In this document: piece by piece, positions 46,713 through 57,353 of the stretch
Layout: each line of letters starts with the position of its first letter
Position numbering within the stretch: position 1 is the stretch's first letter
DNA from: Avena insularis
Taxonomy: Eukaryota > Streptophyta > Magnoliopsida > Poales > Poaceae
Direction of reading: 5' to 3'
Length of the DNA stretch: 64,000 bases
Assembly: GCA_023614405.1 (NCBI GenBank)
Contig: CM042685.1
Coordinates: forward strand, 188,824,257 to 188,888,256
Made by a program: the position numbers and the translations under genes
The notes under the pieces: generated by a model
The model's input: only the letters and a program-made list of their open reading frames with translations
Databases searched by the model: none
Told to the model about the DNA's origin: nothing

Positions 46713-47620
46713 TGCTGGCGGGTATGGCCTGTCAATGGATCGACGACTTGCCGGAGAAATCTATCTACAACTGGTTGGACATGCAAGAAGCGTTCACCAA
46801 TAACTTTGAGGGTACATACAAGCGCGCCTGCACTATGGGCGATCTACAACGGTGCGTGCAAGAGAAAGACGAGACATCTCGCGTCTACCTCTCCCACTGG
46901 CTGGACATGAAGAATTCCTGCGCAGGAGTGCACGCTCAGACCGCCATGGCCGCCTTCATTGATGGGTTGGAAAGGGGCACATTGCTCCGACATAAGCTGA
47001 AGCGCTTGCAGGACAATCACCAGCTTGACTTGAACCAGATGATTCAGTTGGCCAGTGAGTTCGCAGCTGCCGACGATGATGCTCATGGCTCCTTGCCGGC
47101 AATGGCCGTTCCAACTCAGGCTCGGAGGAACAGCAGTACAAAGCGGAAGACCACTCCAGAAGAAAAGCAATCTACCGACATGGTCGCTATGACTTTTGCA
47201 GGACGAGGAGAGGGCGGACAACGTGGCCGAGGAAGGGGAGCTGGTCGTGGACAGCAACGAGGAAGTGAAACCACCTCGGCGCCGCTCCGCGTTCCCCAAA
47301 CCTACGAGGAGTACCACAATATGCCAAGCCTCATACACCTTGACGTCAACGGCAAGGCCACCCATACCAATCGACACTGCAAGTTCGTCAATGACCTCAA
47401 GGAAGACCCGGAGTCCGGCTACAAGCGAAGTCGGAAGAACAGACCGCGAGGCAAGGGCAAGGGGAAGAAGAAGGAGGAGGAGTCCAAGGATTCAAGTGAT
47501 ATGGACGAGGACATTGACCCCAAGCACGCCGCCAAGAGCGACGACAAAGGCAAAAAACCCTTCGCAAAGAAGGCCCCAGTCTACCACACTTTCCTTGGCA
47601 CCCCCACCGTCCGACAATAG
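46190..47620 (+). pseudogene. gag: Gag of E
   Basis: Structural protein of the particle. The first Met is at 46190, but the frame is open upstream and probably joins the preceding feature. After an Arg/Ser- and Pro-rich leader (residues 15-90), the retrotransposon gag domain covers about 128-295 (YDDTAKPATWLQDYGNAVE, MACQWIDDLP, AFTNNFEGTY, DLQRCVQ, GLERGTLLRH, FAAADDDA). An RG-rich segment (345-372) and a Lys/Glu-rich tail follow. A TAG at 47618-47620 ends it, with protease continuing in the same frame. A zinc knuckle of CCHC form is not evident; one C/H pair (HTNRHCKF) remains. Confidence 0.85.
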
Positions 47621-47629
47621 AAGACCTCT

Positions 47630-48229
47630 TTGAGGATCCTGATGGCTACTCTCCCCCCAGTCCCCCAGTACCTGCGCTGGTCGGAGGTTCCAATAACTTG
47701 GGACAGGACGGACCACCTAGACCTTATACCCACGGAGAACCAGTACGCCATGGTCATCAACCCCTTGATTGACGGCGTGGAGTTCACCAAGTGTATGGTG
47801 GACAGTGGAAGCAGCATCAACATCATGTACCTGGGTACACTGCAAAAGATGAACTTGACGGAGGCAAACCTAAGGCGAACCAACACCATCTTCCATGGCG
47901 TAGTTCCTGGACGGGAGGCTCAGTCCCTTGGGTGCATTACACTTCAGGTTGCCTTTGGCAATGTTAATAATTACCGTCAAGAGCGCATGACCTTCGAGGT
48001 GGTCCCCTTCAAGAGCGTGTACCACGTCATATTCGGCCGCGACATATTCCACACGTTGATGGCCAAGCCATGCTTCGTCTACAACAAGCTCAAGATACCC
48101 GGACCAAACGGCATCATCACCGTATCTGGAAGCTTTACCAAGGCAAGGGACTGCGAGATCAACGGCGTTAAGCCGGGCCTCATCCTCTACAAAGGAAGAA
48201 TTCAAGGAGATCCAGAGCAAGGTCGATGA
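47630..48229 (+). pseudogene. pol: Aspartic protease of E
   Basis: Retropepsin-like domain in the same frame as gag, beyond one TAG. It carries the active-site motif VDSGSSINIM (about residues 57-66) and the second-lobe motif VIFGRDIFHTL (about 133-143), as expected for Gypsy protease. After about 48190 the frame shifts by one base; the continuation (KEEFKEIQSKVDDSEM) lies in another frame. Confidence 0.85.
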
Positions 48230-48239
48230 CTCAGAGATG

Positions 48240-49200
48240 CCCGCGTCAAAGAAGCAGATCTCCGACTCTGCTCATGCGTTCAAGGCCGCCATCAAGACCA
48301 AGCCGGTGGAACTTGTGGTAGGCGATGCCTCCAAGGTCACCGCCATTGGGACAAACCTCGATCCCAAATAGGAAAGCACGCTCGTCGAGTTCCTCCGTGA
48401 GAACAGGGACATCTTTGCCTGGCAACCTGCCGACTTGAAAGGTGTACCTAGGGAACTTGCCGAGCACAGCTTAAACATTGATCCAAAATGCAAACCAGTG
48501 AAATAACCTCTATGACGCTTTGGAGATGAGAAGAGACGCGCCATTGGCAAAGAGATAGCTAGGTTACTCAAGTCTAGATTTATCCGAGAAGTCCTTCACA
48601 CCCAATGGGTGGCCAATCCTGTACTTGTCCCCAAAAAGGGAACCAATGAATTAAGAATGTGCGTTGATTACACCGGCTTGAACAAAGCATGTCCCAAAGA
48701 TCCGTTTGCTTTTCCTCGCATTGACCAAGTCATTGACTCGACGGCTGGCTTGGAACTTTTGTGTTTTCTTGATGCATACTCAGGATACCACCAGATCAAG
48801 ATGAGGAAGTCAGACCAATTGGCCACTTCGTTCACTACCCCATACGACACGCTTTGCTATGTCACGATGCCCTTTGGGCTGAAAAACACAGGCGCTACCT
48901 ACCAGCGGACAATGCAACGTTGCCTTCACGATCAAATTGGTCGGAACATTCACGCCTACGTGGACGATATCGCGGTGATGTCTAAAAAGTCAAACGACTC
49001 AATCCGACTTAAAAGAAACCTTTGGTAATCTCTGGAAATACAACATGATGCTTAACCCTAAGAAGTGCGTCTTCGGGGTTCCAGCCGGCAAATTGTTGGG
49101 CTTCATCATTTCCCAGCATGGAATCGAGGTCAACCCGGAGAAAATCAAGGCCATCTTGAACATAAACCATCCGACATGCCTAAAGGACATTCAACGACTA
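48240..49200 (+). pseudogene. pol: Gypsy reverse transcriptase of E
   Basis: The N-terminal part (48240-48600: LVEFLRENRDIFAWQPADLKG) contains TAG at 48369-48371 and further stops near 48505-48520. The open part from 48609 has NPVLVPKKGTNELRMCVDY, D55 in FLDAYSGYHQI, MPFGLKNTGATYQ and the catalytic YVDD at residues 117-120. A frameshift near 49020 passes the thumb region (KKCVFGVPAGKLLGFIIS) to the next feature. Gypsy rather than Copia identity follows from the RT-before-integrase order and these motifs. Confidence 0.9.
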
Positions 49201-50313
49201 ACAAGTTGTGTTGCAGCAGTTAGTCGGTTCGTCAGCCGACTTGGAGAGAAGGCTCTGTCGCTGTACAAGTTGCTGAAGAAGGCGGACATATTCACATGGA
49301 CAGACGAAGCAGATGGAGCATTGAAGCAGCTCAAGGAGATTCTTTTCTCAGCGCCCATCCTTGCAGCACCCGAACCTGGAGAGCCCTTGTTAATTTACAT
49401 GGCGGCAACCAACCTAGTTATCAGCATCGTCGTCGTGGTAGAGCGGAAGGAACCAGGCTATGAGCACAGAGTTCAACAACCAGTTTACTATGTGAGCGAG
49501 GTATTGACGGAGTCCAAGCAGCGTTACCCGCACTACCAAAAGATAGCTTATGGAGTATTCCTTGCTTCTCGGAAGCTGAGGCATTACTTTCAGGAGCACC
49601 CAATCATAGTGGTGAGCAAGACTCCACTGTCCGACATCATCAACAACAGCGACGCTACAAGAAGGGTCGCGAAGTGGGGCATTGAACTTGCCGCCTTCGA
49701 GATCACCTACAAGAGACGTGACGCTATCAAGTCACAAGCCTTCGCGGATATTGTTGCAAATTGGACGGAGATGCCAGATGCTACTCCGTTGCCAGAACCA
49801 GAGTACTGGGTCATGCACTTTGACGGATCAAATCTGCTCAACGGCTCGGGGGCTGGTGTATTGCTGCAGTCACCAACAGGAGACAAGCTATACTACGTTC
49901 TGCAGATCCACTTCGAGGCTACAAACAACATGGCGGAGTATGAAGCACTCATTCACGGATTACATGTAGCCAAGGATATTGGCATCAAGCGCATAGTTTG
50001 CTGTGGAGATTCCGACTTGGTTGCCCAGCAGGTGGCTGGCACTTGGAATGCGCGGAACCCTATGATGGCGGCATATCGAGACAAAGTGGATGAGATAGCC
50101 AAGAGCTTCTTGGGCTACAAAGTTAAGTATGTGCCTAGGGAACAAAATGAGGCGGCTGATCTGCTGTCTAAGCTTGGATCAGGACGCAAACAAATTCCGC
50201 CAGGAGTTTTCCTAGAGCATCTGCGCACACCATCTGTGAAGGGTGCCGACATCGACAATCCGGATAGAGATGACTCTTTCGTCAACATGGTGACTAAGGT
50301 CCCTCCGGCTTAG
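49045..50313 (+). pseudogene. pol: RT thumb and tandem RNase H domains of E
   Basis: 422 codons. Residues 1-60 are the RT thumb. About 80-225 form the usual Gypsy RNase H (FTWTDEADGALKQLK, PVYYVSEVLTESKQRYP), lacking the first catalytic Asp (LIYMAATN). About 255-378 form a second RNase H of archaeal/plant type with D260 (HFDGS), E298 (NNMAEYEAL), D322/D324 (GDSDLV) and D372 (NEAADLLSK). Two successive RNase H domains, the second retaining catalytic residues, are described for the Tat clade. Ends at a TAG at 50311-50313; integrase follows in the same frame. Confidence 0.88.
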
Positions 50314-51519
50314 ACAAAACCGTTCATGGAATATCTCGAACACGGAACTTTGCCCGACGACGAAGTCGAAAGACGGCAAATAGTACGACAAGCAAAGGGT
50401 TATACCATAATCAATGGGCAACTCTACAAAAGGAGCACTACTGGTGTATACCTAAAGTGTGTTTCCTAGCTAGAAGGTATGGAAATCCTACGCGAAAACC
50501 ATCTCGGAGATTGCGGGCATCACGCCGCTCCTCGATCATTGGTCGCGAAAGCCTTCCGGCAAGGATTCTACTGGCTGACCGCGAAGGCGGACGCCGACAA
50601 GCTGGTTGAGACATGCATGGGATGCCAGTATTATGGCCGACAACCACATGTTCCTGCTGAAGAACTGCGAACAATACCAATAACTTGGCCATTTGCAGTC
50701 TGGGGGCTAGACATGGTGGGACCATTACAGACGGCACCTTGTGGGTTTACACATCTGCTTGTAGCAGTTGACAAATTCACTAAATGGATAGAAGCTAAAC
50801 CCATTAGAAAGCTCGATGGGGCAACTGCCCTCAGGTTCGTCCGAGATCTAGTGGTGAGATTTGGTCTCCCACATAGCATTATCACCGACAATGGCAGCAA
50901 TTTAACACTCGGATAAGTGGAGGCATATTGCTGGGAGAAAGGCATCTGACTTGACCTTGCATCTGTGGCACACCCACAATCCAACGGTCAGGTTGAGCGA
51001 GCCAATGGATTAATTCTGCAGGGAATCAAGCCACGTCTCGAGGCACCGCTACATAGAGCAGCTGGAGTATGGGCGGAAGAATTGCCATCTGTGTTGTGGA
51101 GTTTACGAACTACACCCAATAGATCTACCGGCTACACCCCTTATTTCATGGTATATGGAGCAGAAGCCATCCTGCCCTCCGACATCCTCCACGATGCACC
51201 AAGAGTTGCCGCCTACGACGAGGATGACGCTGAAGAAACTAGACGCCTGGATGTGGACCTTCTCGAGGAGGAGCGTGTTTTGGCATGCCAAAGATCCGCC
51301 ATCTACCAGCAGAAGCTACGCAACTACCATAGTCGCCGCGTTCGGCATCGCTCGTTTAAAGAGGGGGATTTGGTGCTCCGACTTAAGAAGTCACACAAAT
51401 TATCCCCGCCATGGGAAGGACCGTTCATCATAAGCAAGGCGCTGCTCGATGGGTCTTACTACCTTGTTGACAATCGTGAACTAAAGGACACAACGAGGAT
51501 CATAAGCGTGGCTAAGTGA
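50314..51519 (+). pseudogene. pol: Integrase of E
   Basis: Zinc-binding HHCC (H8, H14 or H15, C46, C49 counted from 50479), then D78 (GLDMVG) and D137 (TDNGS) of the catalytic triad. Stops at about 50914 and 50950 interrupt the core. From 50965 the same frame gives HPQSNGQVERANG with the third acidic residue, then RTTPNRSTGYTPYFMVYGAEAILP and the C-terminal GDLVLRLKKSHKLSPPWEGPF module that often precedes a chromodomain. No chromodomain is present. A TAG near 50469 also precedes the HHCC region. The last codon stops at 51517-51519. Confidence 0.88.
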
Positions 51520-52100
51520 CCGGATGATGACTACCGAGCTTGATCGGCCATGGAACACAAAGACATTTCGTCCTTTTTACACTTAGCATTTTTTATCTAA
51601 TTGTGTACCTCTTATATGATCAATGAAATAAAGCTCTTTGGTTCACTCATATTTTTGAGTCTTTTACCTCCTTTAGTGTTCATTTTTGGATCATGTAAAA
51701 CCTTTATGCACAAGTTTTGCGTTTGCACTTGTGAAAATTCCGCCTACGGGCGTTAGCTTAAGTTTTCTGGTCTACACGTTCTTTGTCATTTTTATGTGGA
51801 TTCTGGAGTAGTGACTTTTGGCACTTATTGTCGGTGATTTTGTGCTCAGGTTATTGACGGTGCCATTGGGCATCATCACCTAAGCGCATGGTTCCGACAA
51901 CGAGTCTTCCAACTCACGAAAAGTCAAGCATAAGAACCAAAGTAATGGATAAGCCAGCACTTGCTTAAAAAATATAGACATGCTGGGAACTAAGTTCTTA
52001 AGTAGCAGGAAATAACAACCATTGTTTTCCGCCTTAAGTTACATCATCAAATTTTTTCCGCGCATACACCAAAGGCAAAACAAATATTACATAGTGTTTT
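51520..52100. other. Interval between the converging pol and antisense gene of E
   Basis: No frame is supported. AT-rich, with AATAAA-like signals on the plus strand near 51624 (GAAATAAAGC), a candidate 3' end signal for the sense transcript. The antisense gene ends just beyond on the other strand. Confidence 0.4.
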
Positions 52101-55100
52101 TCACTCTTTGGGCGCAAGAGACTTGGAAGCATCATCGTCCCCAGCCGGAGAATCACCCTCAACGTCGGCGCTATGATGAGACTCGGTGGAATCTTGGTTG
52201 ACGCTGTCGACGGTGTTCATGGGCACGAAGACATCGATGTCCACCAACTCGGCAACTCTGGTGTCATAACCCGCGACTGATGACAAGATGGCTTCATGAT
52301 CAATCTCTTTGCTGTCATCATCAATGTCGGGGATACCAGAGGTCACCGTGCCGATGTCGGCATCTTCGTAGTGTGCCTTCACCATAGACAGCGCCATCCT
52401 TGCGCCAGCCCGTGCACATGAAGCTTTCGGCTGTGACACGCCGGGGCTCGGCAGAATCTCCGATGCTTAAATCACGTCGAGGCCTTGATGTATATCTGGA
52501 GGGGCTTGGAAATATCCTTGTCTTGGGTGATGGCGGTGTTGATGAAGTTGCCGGCAAGAACCATGCATTCCTTGTCCGAAGGAGGCAAGCGGGTTAAACA
52601 CATAGGAGCTGAAAATTCCGACAATGAGCGCATGAGTTCAATAAACTCTAAGCATCCAGGCTACAGAAATACAAGGCGGAGGAAACTTGCTGAAGATGCT
52701 GGCCTTGGCCTGCCAGAGGGTGTCCTCCAAGGATTCCTTCTCTTGTTGGAGGAGCTTAAACGCCTCGTTGTGGCATTGGTTTTGCTCATCAGCAGCTTGC
52801 TTCTGATCTTTTAAGATCGCAAGCTCCTCCTTCAAGCGATTGATTTCTGCGGAGGCGAAATCCTGCAGGGCTTTCATGGAATCCTCGTGCATCTTCAGCA
52901 TCTCTTCCCTCTCCTTCTTAAGGATTCTGTTCTCGCTGTCCAGCTGCTGGATGTGCTTGGACTGCTCGAAAATATCCTTGGCCTTGGCAACATGTTCTGA
53001 AAAGTCAGAGAAAACAAAGTACACAGTGAGTACTCGGAGAATGAAGGCATAAAACCAAGACAGAATGCACAAAAAAGAAAACAGACTCTTGTTTTTGATG
53101 ATCTGGTCCTTCAAGATGGCAGTTTTACCCTTTTCGGCTTCAAGATCTGTGCGCATCTTCTGGTACTTGTCGTTGGCCATGCCCCTCCGAGCATTCTCGT
53201 TCTGTGGAAAAAAAGGAAAAAGTTAAACCGTTGTTTAGTCTACTTGGAGCACCTAGTCGGAAACTTTCCATCTAGGCGCTCGGGGGCTACAACGAGAGTT
53301 TTTTAACTTAGCAATATGCTTAGCTTTTCTTTAAGCATCTAGTCGGAGCTACTTCAGTTCTCGATTAGAGCTTGGGGGCTACAGTATAAAGTTTTAACTT
53401 GGAAAATGCTTAGCTTTTCTTTAAGCATCTAGTCGGAACTAATTCGGTTACAACTAGAGGCTTGGGGGCTATAGTATTGAAAATTATAAACACTGCGTAT
53501 GCTACTCTTAAAGCATCTAGTCGGAATAGTTTCTTCCATCTAAATGCTTGGGGGCTACAGTGAGAGTTCTTTCTAACTTAGTCACTTTAGATCATATAGA
53601 TGCAAAACCCATGGTTTTCCGTCTACATCCTCGGGGGCTACGGTGGGATACTCATATGAAATGCAAAAGGCAAAGTAAAACTTACAAGTGCAATAATCTT
53701 GAGGTTTGTAGAGCTCTCGGCTAGCAGCTTGCCAAAGGAGATGCTATTTCCTCGCAAGATATCCGCTTGTCGGAGAAGATCCTCAATACCGCACGTCGGA
53801 GATGACGACACTCCTCCAGGAACCAGAGTTGTGTTACTCGGCATGAGCGCCGGGTAAACTATCTTCGGGAACTCAAAGGGCTTCTGGGGAGAAGGGACGC
53901 CGCCTTCGGCAGAGGTACCAGTTCCCACTACCGCCTTGCCGCTACTGATGACATCCTTAGCCGGAGCTTCAGCCATTTGTAGAGCAGTGCTCTCCTGCGT
54001 CGCCTGTTCGCCGACAACAGCGAGTTCGGTAGAGGCGCCAGGATCCATTTCCATGGCGGAAGTACCTGGTGCCTCCTGGGCTTGAGAGCTTGTCGGGGCA
54101 GAGGAAGGCTTGACGGCAGGAGTAGCAGGGGCGATGGCGGGGGAGGAGTCGCGTTGCAGCATATCCTTGATATTTCTAGAAGCCCCCAAAGTTTTGGAGG
54201 TCTTCTTAAGGATGGTCGTGGCTTTCTTCCTGAGACATGCAGAATGCATAAGTACAGGAACAAAACAGACATATAGACAATGTCGTAGAATGAGAAGCTT
54301 ACACTAGGGGGGGTGCTTTGGCAAAAATCCCGGTGGCTTTTCTCTTTTCGCCTCGGTGCGGTAGTCTTTTTGGAGGCTCCACCCTCCGTCTTGTTCTTCT
54401 TGCCTCCGTCGGCAGCATCAGAGGTGGAGCTCTTCCGCTTTCGCGCCAACGGGACATCGTCGTCAGACACGACCTTGACTTCCTTCATCTTTGGATCGTA
54501 GATTTGGGCAGCCAGGTTGTCCTCATCCAGATCGCTAAGTTGTTCAGTAAGAAGTCACCGTGTTATATAAGATGGTGTTGGCAAGACGGAGAAACTGGAG
54601 CATATGTCGTACACGGAAAATAAATATCTACCTTTGGGCACTTGCCGTCTATGAACATATCGTAGGTGATGGTGAATCCACGCTTCTTATCCTTCACCTT
54701 GACGATGTCCTTCAGGCGGAGCTTGACGGAGTCGCTTGAGAAGTTATCCATGGAGATCCGGAGGGTATCCCTTCGATCACTGGTATACTCGTGCATGAAC
54801 TTCGTGCGGTGCTGCAGAGGTTGGATTCGCCTGATTAACCAGCACATGGCCAGGTCCAAGCCGGTCAAATCCATCTCTACGAACCATTCGATCCGCCTTA
54901 TTGCGCGAGAAGCGTCGAGGTCGGAGGGAAGGGAGGCATGGGATCTCCATGCGGAAACTTCAGCGGCAGCTCCATCCGTGAAGTCTGGGTACGTTACTTC
55001 TCGGCCCGCCAAAGGAATGTCGGGGCCGTAGAAGTATGTCCGCTGCCAGTTTTTGCAGGACTCGTGGCCGACGATGTCGGGGAACCGCCGGCCAGGTCAA

Positions 55101-55685
55101 ATCTTGAAGCTTATGGTGCCGCAGTTCCTAAGATCCTACTTACTATGTCCGGCTTCACGTTTGACGGTGAAGAGGTACACGAACAAGTCTAACCTAGGCC
55201 TAATCCCTAGGTAACCCTCACAAAGTGCCGCGAAGTTGCTAAGCACTAAGATGCTGTTGGGGGAGAGGTTATGGGGTGGGACCTTGTAGTGGTTCAAGAC
55301 GGAGAGGAAGAAGTGGGAGATGGGCAGGGAAACGCCGCGTACCAGCTGTGCCTTGAGGTACACCTTTTCTCCGACTTGGGGAGAAAGCGTCACCTCGCCG
55401 GCCGGCGCCGCCCGCCAGGCGAGCCCCTCCGTCGCGGGGAGGTAGCCTTGGGCGACCATCTCTTGGATGTCGCGGTCGGTGATGTCCGAGCCGCGGATCT
55501 TTCTGTGAGTCTGGTTCTTCTTCCAGTGGCTCTAGCGCCGCCAGATTATGGTCGCCGCCGGTGGTTTCGATCACCGCTGATGCGGGGATGACCAGGCCCT
55601 CTGGGGGCATGATGACGGAGCTCGCCGGCTTCACCGTGGCTTCACTCGACGCCGCCATCGATGGGGAGGAGCTGCTGCTGGCCAT
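52101..55685 (-). pseudogene. Antisense six-exon gene in E, gypsy-type transposon protein (PF04195-like)
   Basis: Reading the minus strand I propose exons 55685-54632, 54535-54303, 54229-53686, 53201-53087, 52996-52673 and 52608-52101. Donors are GTAGAT, GTAAGC, GTAAGT, GTCTGT, GTATTT; acceptors are TTAG, TCAG, ACAG, TCAG, TCAG. Exon 3-4, 4-5 and 5-6 phases fit without correction; exon 1-2 and 2-3 need small indels, one near a run of seven Cs at 54307-54313. Exon 1 begins MASSSSSPSMAASS and carries FFLSVLNHYKVPPHNLSPNS, the pattern I associate with the PF04195 family. Exon 2 is basic (ARKRKSS...GGKKNK), a likely nuclear signal. Exon 5 is a coiled coil. Exon 6 is acidic. Two stops in exon 1 (near 55140 and 55096) and frame breaks in exons 1 and 6 mark a decayed copy. 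Function unknown. Confidence 0.72.
53278..53645 (+). repeat. Minisatellite-like repeat, five ~90-bp units, in antisense intron 3
   Basis: The core C(T/C)(T/C)GGGGGCTA(C/T) occurs near 53278, 53369, 53461, 53548 and 53630, each preceded by GCATCTAGTCGGA(A/G) and followed in most units by AG(T/A)(G/A)...TTTTAACTT. Periods are about 82-92 bp. All units lie in the largest intron (53202-53685) of the antisense gene. Confidence 0.8.
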
Positions 55686-56279
55686 GGAGTGTTGGAAGGA
55701 TGCGACTGACGCAGGTGGAAGCTAGGGTTTTCGAGGTTTCTCGCGGAGAGCTCGAGGAGGCGTGCGGCTGGAGGAAGAAGACGATGACGCGAGGTAAAAA
55801 GTGGAAAGTGTCCCATAGTTACTATTTATCATACTCTGCGTCAAGATTCGTGCAGCTGATCGGACGGTTGCCGCGTAGACGATGTGTTCGTGAACGTGCG
55901 CGGTAATTTCGCCACGTCTCCAACCGCCGCCACCAACGGTTCGTATCGCTCGCACGGGAAAATCGGATATGATTGCGTTCTCTGCATGTGTAAGTTACGA
56001 GGCGTCGCTGACCTAAGCCTACGTCGTCCTAGATGATACTGGTAGATGAGACGTCGCATCGAAGATTCCGACATGGACGGATTTAATCCGACTACGAAAG
56101 AGTACAATGGAAGATTCACCCTTTCTCCGGCTTACCATTCGAAGACGGAGAAAAACTTTGCAGGGTTCTTTGGGAGGACTACAAGATGTTGCTTGACGGT
56201 CTGCCGACATCCATCTAGACGGAGCATTCCACGTGAAGAGGCAAGACGGCGCAAGATCTCGGAGTTCTCCGGGGACTAC
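55686..56279. other. Leader side of the antisense gene up to the 3' LTR
   Basis: No frame supported. On the minus strand a TATA-like GATAAATAGT (55821-55830) lies about 140 bp before the proposed ATG (55685), a possible promoter of the antisense gene. The plus-strand end, TTCTCCGGGGACTAC, is the likely polypurine tract region of E. Confidence 0.4.
56264..56279 (+). other. Polypurine tract region of E
   Basis: TTCTCCGGGGACTAC immediately precedes the 3' LTR start TGTTGGGG. It is short and purine-interrupted but is in the right place. Confidence 0.65.
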
Positions 56280-56815
56280 TGTTGGGGATATGCTATATGG
56301 GTATCCTAATAGCATGTCTCTTACCGACTAACCCGGGTGGCCCATAGTCGGTAGCATGGCCTATGGTCTGCTGGGCGGCCCAGTTAGGTGGATCCAGAAG
56401 GGAGGCCCATGCCGGATAAAGGAAGGCTACGATGGAGTCACCAGCGTACCCGGAGCCTTGGAGTGCAAGATACAGAAGACTAGTAATAGACGGTGTAGGA
56501 CTCTGTAACTTGTCCGGCTAAGACTTTTCCCTGTAACCCTAGGACCTGGCGACTATATAAGCCGGGCCTATGGGAGCCTTTAGGTCATAACCTAGTATCG
56601 ATTCATACAACCTCGCATAGCGAACCTATCTCTGTAATTCGGCGTATTGCCCTTATAGTGATTTATAGCAGGAGTAGGATTCCGCCACCGTTGTGGGATC
56701 TGAACCTGGGTAAGCTGTGTTACCTCGTACCCGTCAACCATCCGCCTTACCCCACGTCTCTAAACATGCACTGTGAGGACCCCTCCATGACGTACTCGTC
56801 GGCAATACCACGACA
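56280..56815 (+). repeat. 3' LTR of E
   Basis: 536 bp, TGTTGGGGATATGC to ACCACGACA, followed by the ATCAT duplication. About 25 differences from the 5' LTR by eye, several clustered near 56705-56722. Confidence 0.93.
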
Positions 56816-56820
56816 ATCAT

Positions 56821-57353
56821 CGTACTCATCCTCTCCTTCCTCATCATCCTCTTCTCCCCGAGCCTTGATTTCCTTGAGGAGCTTCTCAATGCGCTGATTG
56901 CTCTTGTAGGAGGCATGTTGTTGCTTGCGGATGTCTACATTCATGCAACACATGGTCCTCTCCCAGAAGGAGGCCTTCTTGACCTTCTCATGTACATAGT
57001 CACATGGCATGGGAGGTAGAGGTGCATTGGAGGCACTCTTCCTCCGAGCCCTAGTAGGAGAGGGGGCCCTCTCAGTCTTAGTGATCTCCTCCTCCTCATT
57101 GCCATAGGAGCATCTAGGAGGAGGCCCCATGCGCCCCTTCTGCTGTAGTGATACTAGAGTGTGCTCGGTAAGGTTGGGAGTCAAGCCAAGTGTGGAACCA
57201 TGCTCCTGGGAGTTGATGAGTCTCATGACAAGTGGTGGAAATGGAGGACACTTCTTGAACATTATAGCATGGAATATCTCCTCAAATATGAAATCCATCA
57301 CATCAATAGGATTTGCATCTGCCTCGGGGCCAGCCGTGTGAATCATGTGTGTA
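56821..57353 (-). pseudogene. Reading frame of F, Sirevirus-type protein fragment
   Basis: On the minus strand a long frame runs from the D boundary to the E junction: HTAGPEADANPIDVMDFIFEE, FPPLVMRLINSQ, then PTRARRKSAS, DYVHEKVKKASFWERTM, and a Glu/Asp-rich end (EEDDEEGEDEYDD) cut by E. The segment with VMDFIFEEI...FPPLVMRLI resembles a plant transposon protein family that I recall from Sireviruses and related elements, but I cannot confirm a family by eye. The true start lies upstream, beyond D. Confidence 0.6.

Larger units (their letters stand above)
43686..56815 (+). mobile_element. E: complete Gypsy element of the Tat/Retand type with an antisense gene
   Basis: 13,130 bp flanked by ATCAT (43681-43685 and 56816-56820). 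LTRs of 536 bp each, TGTTGGGG...CACGACA, differing at roughly 25 positions by eye. Order: LTR, primer site, upstream gag-like frame, gag, protease, RT, RNase H, second (archaeal-type) RNase H, integrase, then an intron-containing gene on the opposite strand, polypurine tract, LTR. Dual RNase H and an extra antisense gene between pol and the 3' LTR are known traits of the Tat branch of Gypsy. Many stops and frameshifts in pol make it non-functional. Confidence 0.9.
41790..57353 (-). mobile_element. F: Sirevirus-like Copia element, minus strand, truncated in view
   Basis: Visible parts in minus orientation are an internal reading frame (57353 down to 56821, then 43685 down), an untranslated region, a polypurine tract and the 3' LTR (43074-41790). 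Element E (43686-56815) is inserted inside it with an ATCAT duplication. Its upstream part is cut at 57354 by LTR D, so gag-pol and the 5' LTR are not in the window. LTR termini TGAAAGG...CCTTTCA and the tract GGGGAGAT next to the LTR fit Sireviruses. Confidence 0.75.

Noticed and set aside
45138..47377. Minus-strand open frames opposite gag of E
   Set aside because: Shadows of the gag frame. Unlike the region 52101-55685 they show no splice signals or recognisable domain.
53202..53685. Repeat block considered as a CRISPR-like array
   Set aside because: Units are degenerate throughout with no invariant repeat and unique spacer alternation, and the genome is plant nuclear.
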